In this document: positions 12,801-27,800 of the stretch, one piece after another
Layout: each line of letters opens with the position of its first letter
Numbering within the stretch: position 1 is the first letter of the stretch
Origin: Acanthaster planci
Lineage: Eukaryota; Echinodermata; Asteroidea; Valvatida; Acanthasteridae
DNA length: 62,824 nucleotides
Reading direction: 5' to 3'
NCBI RefSeq assembly: GCF_001949145.1
Contig: NW_019091535.1
Span: forward strand, 670,644-733,467
Program-made: the position numbers and the translations under genes
The notes under the pieces: generated by a model
The model's input: only the letters and a program-made list of their open reading frames with translations
Databases searched by the model: none
Told to the model about the DNA's origin: nothing

Positions 12801-15800
12801 CTCATGCCATGCATAAACCTGGCAAAGATGTCTTGGATTTCCAAAATTTCAATTTGGCCGTATAAAACCTCCTGACAAGTCCTTCCCTGAATACACCAGG
12901 ACTCTAAACCATAAACAAAGTAAGAAATAGGCTCAATAGTCACTGGCTCCGCCTCTTTCGGAAGCCTCTCAGAAATCAGAATGCTATAGAACTTTCCAAT
13001 AAGAACACTTCTTAATGGAACAGGATGCATCTGTTTTTCCTACTGGTAAAAAAAATTAATGGCTTGAGCCAGAACTACCCATTCCTGTTTAGAACATGCT
13101 AAATTACCCACGGAACTTTAGGCGATTCTGAGAGGGGCATTCCACTAGGAACAAGGAACGTTCCCGAAACTTTTGAGGTGTTTGCTTACCTGATTGTCTT
13201 CCAGGGTCTCGATTAGCTCCTCGCTGGAGCGCAGCGCAGGGATACCCGTCCGCGGGTGCTTGTCGTACTCAAACTCCATGGTGGACCAGGTGGCGTCCAG
13301 CTCCTTCAGCACCTTCTCCATGCTCATCTCCTTGACGGCTTTGTCCACGATGTTGCGCACCTCGTCCTCAAAGTTGTGCAGGTTGAGGGCCAGCAGGTCC
13401 GAGAGTGTGGTCTCCTCGTCCATGACGAACTTCACCTGAGTTGAGATGGAACAGGGGGCAAGCTTAATGTACAAATCCAGCAGCCGATTCCGCGAACTGA
13501 GGTGTAACTACGCATAGTTAATTTAACAGAAATTATAGTTAATTTCACAGAAAGTTGCTTTCCTGCTCAAAGTTTAAATTATATTCAACTTCTTGGACGA
13601 GGACGATCGTGGCCTTTACAACTGCAATTTCTTTTTAATATTACATTAGTCATAAAACAGTCAATAAATTAGCCTTGGTCACCATTTTGAAAAAGTTCTT
13701 ATCTCTCAGAACTGGACAGATAATCTTGAAGTTCTGTTACAGCCAAACAAGCTTTTCATTACCTTCCAAAACGGTGTTGTACTTTTCTTGTATAAACCTT
13801 GTTAAGTTCAGCAAGGATGAACCTTAACTGGACAGAATTCATAAAATTGTTCACCTCTTGGCAGCAGCAGAGCTTACAGATTTGCTTATGAGGAATCCTT
13901 GGTTTCATTGCCGGAAAAAACTTTGCTGTAACAAAAAATGGTTACCTTTGTGGCCTGCATGAGTTGCTGCCAATGTCTGTCCCTGATGGCCTGGTTCTGA
14001 AGCTCACTGACGGCCCTCAGCGAGGTCAGCATGTTCTTGACGGTGGACTCCAGCCCCGAGTAGGCATCCCAGGCCCGCATCTCCTTGTCCAGGGAGCGGA
14101 TGTCCTTGGCAAATTTCTTACAGTCCATCTCCATCTGCTCTACATTGATCTGCTGCCAGAGGGTGGTCTTCCAGTCATCAATGCTGCGATTTGAAACATG
14201 AAACAGCAGTTTGGTTATTACTCATGATTAACGACGGTGCTTTTTTCGAGACAAGGAAAGAGGTTGTGGTAACCATTTTGTCACTATGTCACAGATAGTC
14301 AATTCAGGAAATCGGTACAAAACATGAAACAAAGGCAGATAATAGTGCTTTCAGCAAACAGTGTAAAAGATTTAATTTGCTACTGGCATTTGAGAAATGA
14401 AACAGTACCGGAAGATCTGATCACACTGATCTGAAAAAAGTGATGGCAAAGTTTAAAATAACTGCTAGAAGTTGACGGTTTCCTAAGTTCACTGCAAGCA
14501 TTCTGTAAACTATGTGAAAAATTGACAGCTGAGCTAATATCGATGTAATACAAAACCCCAGAACCTATTTTTAAGGGCAGCAATCACCGATTCCATCTCT
14601 GACTGATTGTATTTTTTATTAAATGGTGAATGGGCCGGCCATACGTGCTTGGCAAACTTAGGGGGCGAGTCGTCCAGGGGGCGAGTCAGTCAGGGGGCGA
14701 GTTGGTAAGAGGCGAGTCGGTCAGGGGGCGAGTTTACGAGGGGGCGAGTTGGAAAGGGGCGAGTCGGTAAGGGGCGAGTCGGTCAGGGGGCAAGTTGACC
14801 TGACACCATACAAATAAAAAGTGAGCTTAATGTGTATCTGAGGATTATAACAAGTGGCCAACATTGGGCGGGGGTTTCTCCCAAGCAACCCTGATTCCAT
14901 GACCCAGGCATGTGCTGGCTTTACCTGGAGCGGACGATGATGATCATGTCCCACAGCGTCTTGAGGAGTCGCACCTCCTTGCGGCAGGCCTTGAGCTGCT
15001 TGTAGTCGGCCACGTTCACCTCAAACAGGCCTGCCGACTCCTGCAGCTTGGCCATCTCGTTCTCCATCTCAAAGATCGTCATGTGACACTAGGGCAACAG
15101 TTGTAAAAAAACCAAATAAGCTCAGGAGACCCTTCTCATATGGCTTCCGATTTGTACAGTGGGCAGAACTATGTCAAATGTCCAGCACTTGTTACGTTTT
15201 CATCAAAAAGCCCCTTTGCCCCAATAACACTAAAAAAGGGAGGCGATATCAGTTAGTAATTAACCCTAACCCTCCTCAATCCTTCACCTGTTGGAGGACT
15301 AAGGAGGGTTAGGGTTAATTAGTAAATAAATTGATAGCTGAAAAAGATTTTACTTTGCACTCTCTTATGATTATTTCACTTTTGGAAAGACGGTCAGTCA
15401 TATTTTGAAAAGCCTATGGTGGGCAAACGTTACAGCCATGACACAGAAACAATTTTTACGCATCCGGTTTCAGTGAAAGTAAAAAGAGTGCCTTCTTCAC
15501 TTGAATTCTGTAAGATTTCTATCCGTAATCTGTTTATTGTCACAAAATGGCAAATAAAGTTCTCGCCTACAGGAAAAGTGTTTTGTGCCCAAAAGATAAA
15601 GTAATGCACTATTTGTATTGGTGTGATGGACCCATAATAAATACAGTTGACTGATTATTGTCAAGTGCTATAGAGTCCTTTAATGTTGCTTTGTGTTGCT
15701 TTCTTCAAATTACTTAGTATCCACACATCAAAACTATAGCCTACGAAAAAATCTTGAAACAACGCAATATGAAACCTTTACAAAATCAAAAGCAAAATGA

Positions 15801-18800
15801 TTGAAAGCAAAACTGGCTTGTTTGGTATTATTTATAAGCCCTACATCACAAGCAGACAATATGAAACAAATCAAAATTTTCAATGTAGTATCGCTGCCAA
15901 TTTCTTGTTTTACCTCGTCCAGAGCCCGGTACGGATCTTTGAAATCGAAGATGAACGGCGCTTCCTTGCGGAACTTCTCTCTGAACTCGTGTTGCTTGAC
16001 CTGCAAGATTCGTGACAAAAACAATGCGAAATGTAAAAGTTGCACAAACGCTGTACAAGACGCTTTTACAGCGGCATTTTATGCATTAGAAAAGCACTGT
16101 AACCAGGAAGGAACTGGCAAGTTGTAGAAATCACAGAGACTCATCCAAGAAAGTACTTCAACGGCCAAGGAAACTTGAAAGGATAATAGCAACCGTTTTT
16201 ATATAGCGCATTTCAAAGAAAGTTTCAATGTGCAGATGTCACCATTATTCCTGCTCAATGGGTCTCTTAGAATTTCTAAAACTATCTCAGCTTCCTGGGG
16301 AAGTATGCAGCTCAGTGATACCACTTCTGGCACTGTCTCGTTAATCAACTACAGTAACCATCACTGCCCTCACAGGTACCCACTTATACTCCTGGGTGGA
16401 AAAAAGGCAAGCCGGGATCAAGTGACATGCCCAAGGTCACCTACTGCTGGATTGGAACCCTAATCCTGTGATTGGAAGTTATAGACCCAACCCACTGGGC
16501 CACATGCCCTTATCATGTAAAAATTGGCAGGAATCCCAGACAGCTGGAAGCCAATGCCATGACTTTTCCATGACTTTTCCAGGACTTTCCAGGACAAAAA
16601 TGTAACAATTTCCGTCACAATGACAAGGATAGCATGTAAATTTATCACTATTCCATTATAGCATCAAACACAACTCCTAAAACCCTTTACGTGATCCTGA
16701 TTTCTGTAACATTTCCATTACTTTTTCCTCTGACAACATTCCGGAACACCTTATTGTTTTGCCAATTATCCATAAAATTCCATGACAACTTTCCTTCCAG
16801 GATTTAGCCTGATTTTCCGTGACTGTGGGAATTCCTGGTTGAGACTTACGTCGAATGACGTGCACTTCCTGCGTATGATGGAGACCTCGTTGGCCTGCAG
16901 GGGTGCCACCTGCTGCTTGACGGTGATGGCAATCTTCTTGGTGTTGTTCCACTGCTCGGGTAGTTCCTGCAGTCACCAAAATAAAAATTACCAGAAAACG
17001 TTACTTCTCCTTCATCAAATAATTAACTTGACAACTGCGTTAATCACTACCTGCCGGGGACTCCGAAATCGGAGCCGTATGGTTTATATGCGTGGCCGGA
17101 GTCTCCAAACTCGGACAAAGGAAACAGGGCCCTGTAACAAAAGACCGTACTCCAAACAAAAGACCAGGCTGCTGGGCATTACCAGCATATTTTACTATCA
17201 AAAGTGGTGATAATCCAGCCTTGTTTTGAAACCCTATACTGGGGTTTGGGGCATTGAGAGCGAGCGGATTACCACCGGGGACAAAGGCGCTCCACCACCG
17301 CAGCGATGAGCCACACAGTACCGCTGCACGCTAATCTGGCCCTTATTGAAAAGAAGTCAGCAGTGCACTGAGCCAGGTTCGTGAACAAAAGACAGTTATA
17401 TAACACCACACAACCTGGGCTCTGTTTACAAGGCTGCTAACGTGGCTGAAATACTCAGGCGTCAATGAAGGCCACCTGTCAACTTAGAGTGGTGCCTAAA
17501 GATTACTTGGTGCGGCTATAAACGACCGTTAAATGAAATGATGAATTTTTGAAGGATTTTGAAAACGGAAAAAATGATAGTCATGCCAGCCCAGCATCAT
17601 CAACATTGAAACTTGCCCCGGCATGAAGTGGTTAAGGCAGGGTTCCTGCACCTGAAGGACAACCAAATCCCATGACTTTTCAATGACCAAATTATGAAAA
17701 TCCATGACCCAATAATGCAATTTGTTTGAACTCTTCGGACTTTTAAAGTTGCGAATAAAATCACACATTTTATGCACTTCATTTCTGATAACAGAAATCA
17801 CACAGTGTTTGAAAAATTCCATGACGTACTTTTCCATAACTCTAATTATTTTTACAAATTCCATGACTTTGCCAGGCCTGGAAAACAAATTTCCATGACT
17901 TTTCCAGGCCACAGGAACCCTGTTATGATGACTTCCACGGCTCCCAGCACAACCTACTCCACCTTTGGCAGAACATTCCATGAGATAATCACAGTCATGA
18001 ACCAGTTAACAATACAATAGCAAGTGAAAAAGATGGCATAGTTTGAGTTCATATTACTTTTCTGCCCTTCTCTCAGGTACATTTCTAAATTCTGTGTGAA
18101 CAGTGTTGTTCAAGGGTTAGTGAAAAATTCACCAGCTTCCTTGGGGGACCCAAATCCACAACCTGGTTCAGCACTCAACTATAAAGCTTGCTAAAGTCAG
18201 CTGATCAGCTCGAATCATATAAGAATTGATACCACAAGCAAGAATTATTTTAAAGAGCGGTGCTTTTAAAATACTTCAAATTCTTTTAAAGGGAAGTGTT
18301 TTTAAAAAAATTCAATTTAGCATTATTTTAAAGTATGATTTCAACGAGCAGTGTTTGTAAAATACTTCAGGTTAGAAGCTGTGATGCTAATGAAGCCAAG
18401 ACCTGACCTGCAGCTGCGTGTGGACTTCCTCGGGCATCTCTTGGTCGTAGGTCTTGAGCAGCTCGATGGTCTGCTTGAGTGGCTCAAACATCTCGTCGGT
18501 GGCCGCCTGTCGGTCCTTGACCGCCATCAGGTGACCCATACATTCCACCAGGCCGTTGTAGTCGCCTTCCTCCACAGGCTTCGTCAGGCCACTGTTGGCC
18601 GTTTTGATGAAGTCTTGGAGTTCGCTCAAGCTATTTGACACAAAAATTAACAAACTAGCTTTGAAGAAACCTGCTCAAAAGTAACGATGTTACCATTTTT
18701 GTCAATTTTTAGCTTGCTTAACTTTTATTACAGTCAATTTAAGAAAAATGTTCGGGAGGGGGCACCATGACTGAGGTCTTTCATTTTTTCAGTACGGTAA

Positions 18801-21800
18801 TAATAATAATTCCAGGAATGGCCTGATTCGGATCAAGACATCAGATGTGAAGATCAAAGGTGGCGAATGCTACAAGAACCTCTCAAATTGGGGAAGCTCA
18901 TTTTCGCAGTCGTAGCACTCAGCTTTGGAAAACGAGCACTGTCGCCAGTCTAACCTGTTGGTCACATGATCGATCAGGTGCTGCTTGAACATGAAGCTCC
19001 ATTTCTTGATGATGTTGAGCAGGGCCTGCTTGAACGGTCGGCCGTCCACACGGAACCATGTGTCAAAGACGTGGATGGCACCAATCTCATCCACCTCGCT
19101 GTAGATCTTCTCGTAAGAGTCAACCTAGGGAAGTACAGATAAGAAATGAAGAGGAGAAAATTGAGACAGAAGAGGAATTAATTTGGGGGGATTCATTTAT
19201 CCAGAAATAAATAAATTGTTTTTATGAGCCAGTTCAGTATTTCAAAAGAGCAAGGTCATTCCAGAACAAAATCCATGAGTCTGCGTAGCATCGCACTGAT
19301 AGGGCAAACTTCTCACACTCCTCTGATTGACCTCTGACACGCTTCAATTTGAGCATGTGCTGTTGAAACACTGAACTGGCTCATTAGGTAAGCTACCCAA
19401 TGTTTCTCCAAATCAATGTGATGAACGAATTTGACGCACTGGTAATTTTGAACTTCTACAAAAACTGTTTCCCAGGTTTGTAATATTGCAAAGGCTATAT
19501 AATTATACAAGATGCCTTTGTCACTGTGCTAGCCGTAACTGCGCAACCCCTGAAGACTAATGACTTGCTCCTACCTGCTCCTTGAACTGGTCCAGCGTCG
19601 GCGGGCACTCGGGCACCCCATCCTCCGCATGAGCCTCGATCTCCTCGGTGGTTAGCACGTGGTTGTAGAGCAGGAACTGCCGCATGAACTCTTTGCGGTC
19701 GTCCACCCACAGGTAGGCGTAGTTATCAAAGGAATTGCGGTACTCCTGGGCCTTGTTCATGATGGTGTTGACGCGGTCCATCAACTCTTGCCTCATGTCC
19801 TGGAGATCCAGCATCTCTTCCAGGTCACTCTGAAAAGAACGATCAGTGATTCACATACATCAAACCTTGATACAATTTCACATTGACAGTTGAGTGGAAG
19901 TTGAGTCCATCGCAAGTCCCTCAAAGTCCACCACAAGTTGTCCACTTCTATAAAACCAAGTCACGAGTTATTTAAATGACCCTATTACAATCCACCCTGT
20001 TCTGTATGACTGGTGACCAATCTTGTTACCAGTCTCATGACTGATCTTATGACTGGTCTTGTGACCAATCTTGTGACCAGTCTCATGACTGATCTTATGA
20101 CTGGTCTTGTGACCAATCTTGTGAACGGTCTCGTGACTGATCTTATGACTGGTCTTGTGACCAATCTTGTGACCAGTCTCCTTACTGATCTTATGACTGG
20201 TGTTATGACTGGTCTTGTGGCTGGCAGAACATTAGTAAACTGATACCACAATCTCTTCAGGTGTTGGGATCTTCTGTGCTCCTTAGTTTGTCGCGCTATT
20301 ATAACTCCCATAATTAGAACTCTTAATCGTCTTTAAAAATTCCATTTTGACACATGCACATTCTCTCTGCCTCCAATTTTAAATTTGCTCCAAGACCCCC
20401 TTACTCTAGGACAGCGATTCACAATAGCACGCCACCAAGAGTTTGTAACACACTGGCCAATCATAACGCGCGAAATTTGTCGAAACTTGCCAAACGCGCA
20501 TTGGGTCGACAAATTTTGCACACTGTGATTGGCTAACATATTGCAAACACTTGGTGGCGCACTATTGTGAAACGGCCGTGTTGATATGCAGCGTTTTTGG
20601 CCAACTTGATATTTTTTTAAATTGTTTTGTGTGTACAAAAAGAATAGCCCCTTTAGCATATTCTCTGCCAGACCTAGGAAGTAAGGATTCTTAATATAAA
20701 ACTAGATCATTTTCTCTAAAAATTTCTGAGTATTTTGTCATAGAAGCATGGCTAAGATCTTTGAGTGTGAATCAGACAAAACAAAGGCTCCATCACTTGG
20801 GTTATTAGCGTAAGTAACTGCACTACTGCTTCACTAACCTGGTAATGTTCGGAGCCATTGTGCTCTGCTAACCTCTTCACCAGGGACGCCATCTTGTAGA
20901 TGTCACTGATCAGCATCTCAACAAGGTCGTAGAAGCCGTCGGCGACACCATAGTCTAGCGACGGGACAAACACCATGTCAGGAGCCTGAGGATCCCACAA
21001 AAAAGGAGAAACAAGGCAGTTTAAGTCACACCATGATGCTAATGATGTGAAATTCCCTACAAAATATTCTACAGTCCAGGCTTTACTACTCTACGTCTTT
21101 AAAATGCCATACTCTCAAGGGCATTAAAGTGGCACTGCACACTGAATTTTCCATTAACATTAAACTCTTGAGGTTAACGGGCCCCAAGATGGGCCAAGAG
21201 AGGGCGCAATTTTCCTAGCAACACAGGCTCCTTTGGTAAGTACCCAAGGTATGGCAGTCACTGCGCATCGCTGGTTCATGAACGACTAAGGCCGTGTCCA
21301 AAACAGACTCCCAGAGCTACGGCTAGGTCTACTGTCCGCGCGTCTCCACGCATTTCCAATGAAGCGAAGACCTAGACCTAGACTCTAGACAACAGATTCG
21401 GATGCAGCCTAAGAAACGTAAGTGTTGTCACATCGCCATCAACAAAAGGAACACTCCCAACCAACATGGCTCTTTTTAACCAACGAGGGGGGTACTTCCG
21501 CTCGGGGCGGATTGAATAAACCTTTCACTTGGTTCAATTTGCACAAGTGACAGTTCTATTCCTAATCAACCTGTGACATTTGAGTAACTTGTAATGGTAA
21601 CTCATGAATGCTTATCCCGAAATCTTAGAATCCCTTGCAGGTTGAAAATGTAACGGTTCCCCTCCCCTGAGCAGTTCCGTCAACGTTACCTGCAGTTCTA
21701 GTTTGGCTTCGAAGAGCGGTGACAGACACTTAGTGTCTGTGTTCTCCAGCATGTAGGTCATGCTGCAGTTGATGCAAGCAAAGAAGCCATCAACGAGCAT

Positions 21801-24800
21801 GTCGTCTACATAATCGATGTACGCCTTCCAGATATCGCTGCTGGGGTCGGCTTTGAACAGCTCACAGTTTTCCTGTACATTCGCAAGAGCAGATTTCTCA
21901 GTTTTGAGGAAAACACAGAGCAAAAATCTTCACACTTCGCGGCCACAAAACCTGACAATTTTTGAAAGTTTAAAAACCAGCCACATCAACTCGAGTAACA
22001 TGTAGTTTTCTTAATTTTCTCAGATCCAATCTGCGAAATTTTAGACGTGGTGAGATTAAAATTCAAACATTTACAAAAAATGTCAATAACAGTATCAATT
22101 GCAAGTCGTAAGTCACATCACAAATCAGGTCTCAAGTATGAAATGACACCGCTGGAAGGACAACGACAAAGGAATCCCTGCGCCACACTTAGTCTGACTT
22201 GAGATCAAAGCAGGATGACTTGTAATTGGTTTGTGATTGACTTAAAATCATGATAATTTGTGATTGACTTTTAAGAACTTTTGATTGGCTTGTGATTGGC
22301 TTGTGATTCGCTAGTGAGTGGCTTGTGATGACTCTGAATGGCTTGCAGTTGACTTCTGACAGCTTGTATCTGGCTAAGGATTCACTTGCAACTGACTTGT
22401 GACTGGCTTGTGATTCACTTGCAACTGACTTGTGACTGGCTTGTGATTCACTTGCAACTGACTTGTGACTGGCTTGTGATTGACTTGCGACAGCTTTTGA
22501 TGCACTTGTAACTGACTTGCAAATGACTTGTAGTGGCTTGAGATCGACTTGGGATGACTTCACTTTTGCCCTACAAGGGTTCACTAGGGCCGAAATCTGG
22601 AATACCAACTTGTCATTTAACACTTTCAAGGAAGACTTTCAAGGAAGGAAACCTGGATTAGTAATTGCCAAAACCTACCTTGACGAATGTGTGTATTTTT
22701 TCTCCGTCAGCAGTGATTTCATTGTATCTTTTGTTCAGCCTTTCTTCCCGGTCATCCAACGCCAGGAGTGCCGAGTCCTTGAGCTCCTTGCGCTCGTAGA
22801 GCGCCGTCTTGGACCACTCCTCCATGATCTTCTTGATGAGGTCCACGTTGTCCTTGGCCCGCTGGACCCGCTTCTCCAGGTCGTGCACCTGGTCCCGGGT
22901 CTCCTGGATGTACTCCCACACGCTCTCTGCCTCCCAGCTCAGGTCTGCCTCCGCCCGCTTCAGCTGCTGGTCGATGGTGGCCAGCTGGCCTTCGATCAAC
23001 GGGAACTCCACCTCCAGCACGTTCTCCCGTACCTTGTTGTACCAGGCCACTGTCAGGTCCAGGTTGGCATTGAACTTGCGCAGCGTCTCGTGCTTGCTGT
23101 AGATGCCGGCCGCGCTCTCCGGGATGCCATCCTGCTCGCGTATCAGGAGGTATTTGACCTCACGGAGGACAGCGACAAGCTACGAATGGAACAGGATGAA
23201 CAAATACGTCAGAAATTTACAAGCAACAAATTTCACCACACATGTATCCCCAATTAATCAAGTCTATTTTCTGATAAGAAGCCAACTTCACAACCCGGCT
23301 AACGCGAAAAACTGCTTCAGAAATTTATGTGCGTAACAAAAAATGGCCAAGAACCGATCACAAAGCAACATATACCACAAGGAATTTTAGCCAAAAATTT
23401 AACGTCTCTTCTTTGCCGGCAAAGAGACGGTGAAAGCAGATTAGAACCGCAACCGACGTCTTTAACTGCCACTCAGACACAAGGACAGGAGAGGCCTTCC
23501 TTACCTTGGGATCAAAGTTGACGGTAATGAGATCGGTGTCCTTGTTACGGGTGATGAGAGGCTGGTTGAGATTGATTTTACAGATGTCGTCCACGCCAGC
23601 GGTCCAATCCTTGTAGACCCTGTCATTGTATCTGAAAGAGAAATCAGCAAACAAAAAAACCCAATTCTTAGAGATGGTAGGCCAATGGTGTCTCGTCTTC
23701 AATCTTCAGCATTTTTCAATGCAACCGTTGCAGCCATTGTAAGAATCAGTTGACCTAATTTACAGTCTATCACAAAACTCCAGGTGGACAACTTCCAAGA
23801 CGTCAAACCGTTTCAACTGGTTGGAAAGGTAAGAACTTCTCTCCGTACTTCAATCAAACCATAATACATTTCCTAATGCAAAATACCGAAATGTACGAAA
23901 CACAGGCTTTGTGAAGAGACTTCTTACATCAAGACGACTACTTGTCACAGTTTCACTGTTCTGCTGTGTTTGCAAACTACTCAATGCATTTTCCAGCAAT
24001 GATCAGCCTATTTACATGGGTACATATAGAATGACTAGAGTCACATACTTGCCCAGGAGGTCCATCATTTCTTCATACTTGGTGAAGATCGTCTTGGCCT
24101 CATCTGACTGGATAATCCTGAAAATAATCCAATGGAAATCTCTATCCACATTTCTCAACTGATGGACCAGGACTGAAATAAGTAGGACCCATAAATGCAC
24201 CGTACTAATAATACACGACAAAACTCAATGCACAAACCAAACAAAGTCAGGTTATCAACAATGAAAAGTCTAAATTTGTCCGAAGGTTTGAATATCTTAC
24301 TGACATTGGCATTATTCAATCTGCAACCAGATAGGAATTCTGTTCCACCGACTCACTGTCAAAAAATGTACGACTGCTTCACTACGGCACTGTTTGAAAC
24401 AAAACATGATCATCCCCGAATTCAATCCACTGTGAAAGCCTGCAACGCCAAATTTCAACTAGGCCGTAATTCAATCAGTGGTTTGCTTGGCACTGAGGAT
24501 ATATTTTGTCCCGACTTTACGATGGTAACTTGACCAATGATTTACAAATTGCAGTGATCAAACTTAGCTAGAAATTGTCTGAAATTAAACAGATAGCATC
24601 TGAATGAATGAAGTGTAATGATCTTCAAAGACTTTGATGTGGATATGCAACTCACACCAGTAAAAATATTTTTAAAAATTAAACTCATACAAGCACAACA
24701 CTGCTATGTCAAATGAACACTGAACCCAAAGAACAATGATTCTCCATTGATGAATGTTGGCGGTTTTTGATTGGCTGATATCATCCATGCTTGAGGTTTT

Positions 24801-27800
24801 GCTTTATGAATAGTCAACGGTGACATATATTGAACAATAATACATTTCCTATTGCAAGGCAATGTAATGACAACACATGACTGTCACACCAAAATATGAA
24901 CTGAACGTCATGATTTAAACTGAGAAACATTTTAAACAGAACTTTTGGATAAAAATGGACCTGTGCGGCCTTCTACCCTCCCCAAGAAAAAAACCTTCAC
25001 AGTGCAATCAGGACAACTTGTTAATGATGTAACATCAAACAGATACGAACAGGTACGAACTCATTGAGAAAACCATGCAACTGTGAAAAACCGATCAACA
25101 TAAACTCATCAATTAAGAAAAATTATCAAGAAGAAACACGATTAGACAAAAAGCACCATTAAAAGGGAAACTCAATGAAATTCTTCTTCAAGAAACAGAA
25201 CAAAATCTCAAAACAGGAATGTGAAAGCAAAGGGCATTGGGCTTAAAAACTGACATCATCCTTTTTCCAAGAACAGTGATGGTTGTTATAAAACATGTCT
25301 CCAGAATTCATTCTACAACAATTCTACTAAAAACCATTTTCAACCGTATTTATAATCTCTATTATTTTCTCGCATCAAGAACTCAAGTGACAGTTGACCC
25401 GACTCTGAAAGTTGCAAATTGATATTGGGATCTGCGGTTGTCAGTTCTGAAGATTGTGGTGTTACGTGTAGGCTTCTGCAAATCAAATCTGCTTCTGTGT
25501 GATCTTGCAGTTCAAGAAGAAGCTGAGATAGCATCTCCAAATGATTGGAAAGAGAAACCCTTTTGTCACCAAGTTTAGAGCAGTGAAAAATTTCTGTCGC
25601 AAGACAAGAGAAGTCAGTTACGAGAGGACTAATCATTACTAACGTTCCACTTCAACCGTGTTAAAAGAGACGGCTCACACGCTGGGTGGTGTCTGTTTGT
25701 GCGCCAGGAGCGTTTTCTTTGAGTGGCGGTGTCGGCATTAGCAAGAAATCATTTTAAAACTAACAGACTAGGGAAACCTGAACTGAAGCAACTCAGCCTT
25801 TGAGCTAAAAAGCTGGTTCAAAGAATAGTGTAAGATGTGGAGAAGAAGAAAACACCGAAAGAATCTGTGCTTCTTTCACCTGCGACGTTCACATGGGAAA
25901 CAAACAAAAGTGGTGCAAAGATTTCCTCCACACCCAAAGCATTCAAGATACTGTAGTACCACACCAAATCAAACCAAAAGCAAAAAAAAAACCCCAAAAC
26001 TGGAAGCGATTCCCTGCTGAAACTGAGGTCTAAACTTAGTTCTCCCATTCCCCCTACCCTAGTCATTATGTGCACAGCGTGCCGTCAAGAAATTCTTGGC
26101 ATACTTCCCCCTTCATTTCCATCAATTTCTGGTTAAGAACGCAAAAGTTTAGCGCGGCCAAACTTCAACAACTCAAAAACAAGCAGATACGTGTATGCTT
26201 TTTTAACAATAATTTCAAGCCGGTGTCAAATTTGAAACACGCATCAGTGGCGGTCTTTCACACCACTTTCCATTTTTAGAAAAGTTAAAATACATGCTGG
26301 AAGTTATCACTAAAATCAGACGACAGTTCCAGCAGACATTCCAAAACAACCAAAAGCAAAAAAAAAACAGAAGAAACACTTAGGGCTAGCTCAGCCAGCG
26401 GTCAGTGCCATTACCTTCGGACTCCAGTTCTGCATTGTTACCGCAAAAGAAGGAAGAGGGAACCATACAAACATAAAATACGTCAAAGAGAGAAGCATGC
26501 AAAAATCTGGTCATGGTAAAACAAAAAGATCATTTGCAATCCTGGTGCGATGCCATGGTACATGACGGTGCCAAACAAAGTCAAAATAAGAAGAATCGTT
26601 CTCACAGCACAGATACAAGTGCACAAAGATTTGCATGCTGCGATTTTCTGTCTGTTGCCAAAAAGACTTTGTTAGGAATATAAGCATATTCATCAGGCAC
26701 ATTGGAATATATGAATACGTAAAAATGTGACCCACCATCCCAAAACCAGGCTGACGTAGGTAACTTCATGACCCTAAAGTAGTGGAACTTCCACGGTTCA
26801 GATTTTCATGGGAGTTTCACAACTATCACTACCCATAAGAAGCTTACTGCACACAGAATTTCGATTTAATATGGATCACTTTAAAGTGTAAAGAAAAGCT
26901 GAAGGAGAGAAATTGTCTAACATCACAAATACCGACTTCAGCCTGGTTTTCGGATGGTGCTTCACAAATGCTAAATGAAGTTGATTCAGTAAGTCAGCTT
27001 GGTACAGTATACGTAGGCCAAGTGGATATTTTATGCTAAGTTTTGAGTGATGGAAATTTGCTTCAATACAATCAGACATATTGAACAGACAGAGAACTTT
27101 TCACTGGCCTGTAATGTATAGTAAATCAAGAAAAGTTATGTTTTTGTACAATAACTGAGCAATCTAAACACTACACACATTGCTCTCAGCAGTTTGCTCC
27201 TAAAATGTTTGAAAAACCAATCACAGGTCAGATTTATTTCTGTATGGGACAACTTCAACGTCACTTCTGAAGTAACTTTCATGACAAGGTCTTCTCCTCT
27301 CTTTAGTGATCTTCATTTCTGTTGCGTCAATTCTGAATTACATCAACTACAAGCCTCCGTAAATTTACTTAAAACCTTTGGATGATGCAAGTTAGCTGAA
27401 CAAATCTGAAGTTTTTGTCGGTATTTTTGATCACAATCAACTTACGGGTGTTCTATGTGCTTGAAGGAAGCCATGGGGTTGCTGATGCGATGTTCCAGCT
27501 CCTTCGACCATTTCAGAGCCCCGGCCATTTCTGGCATGTTCTTGTTGAGGGGCGGCTGTCCGTCCGTCTGGGCGATGGACGACATCTGCTGGTCGTACAC
27601 TTCTTTGGCGTTGTCCAGGTCCTCGTCGAACATGGTCAGCAGAGTGGGATACTTGGGTTCAAAGTCATCGCTGATGACCGGTCGGTCGAGCATTGGACCG
27701 TAACAGTCCAACATCTGTGCAAAAAAAGCACACGGTGCGTGTCAGAAGAAGGAGCACATTGATCACAACCTAGCTCTTTTTCTCTTTGGTGCGTGTGAGT

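Noticed and set aside
20013-20243. Open frames of repeating Thr-Leu-Val-Met residues here and at 61388-61701
   Set aside because: The 12-bp period is a multiple of three, so tandem arrays stay open by chance. No start context or homology.
22517-23257. 246-residue plus-strand open frame
   Set aside because: It is antisense to dynein exon 12, whose own frame has clear homology. The Leu/Arg-rich product is the usual shadow of a charged coding exon.
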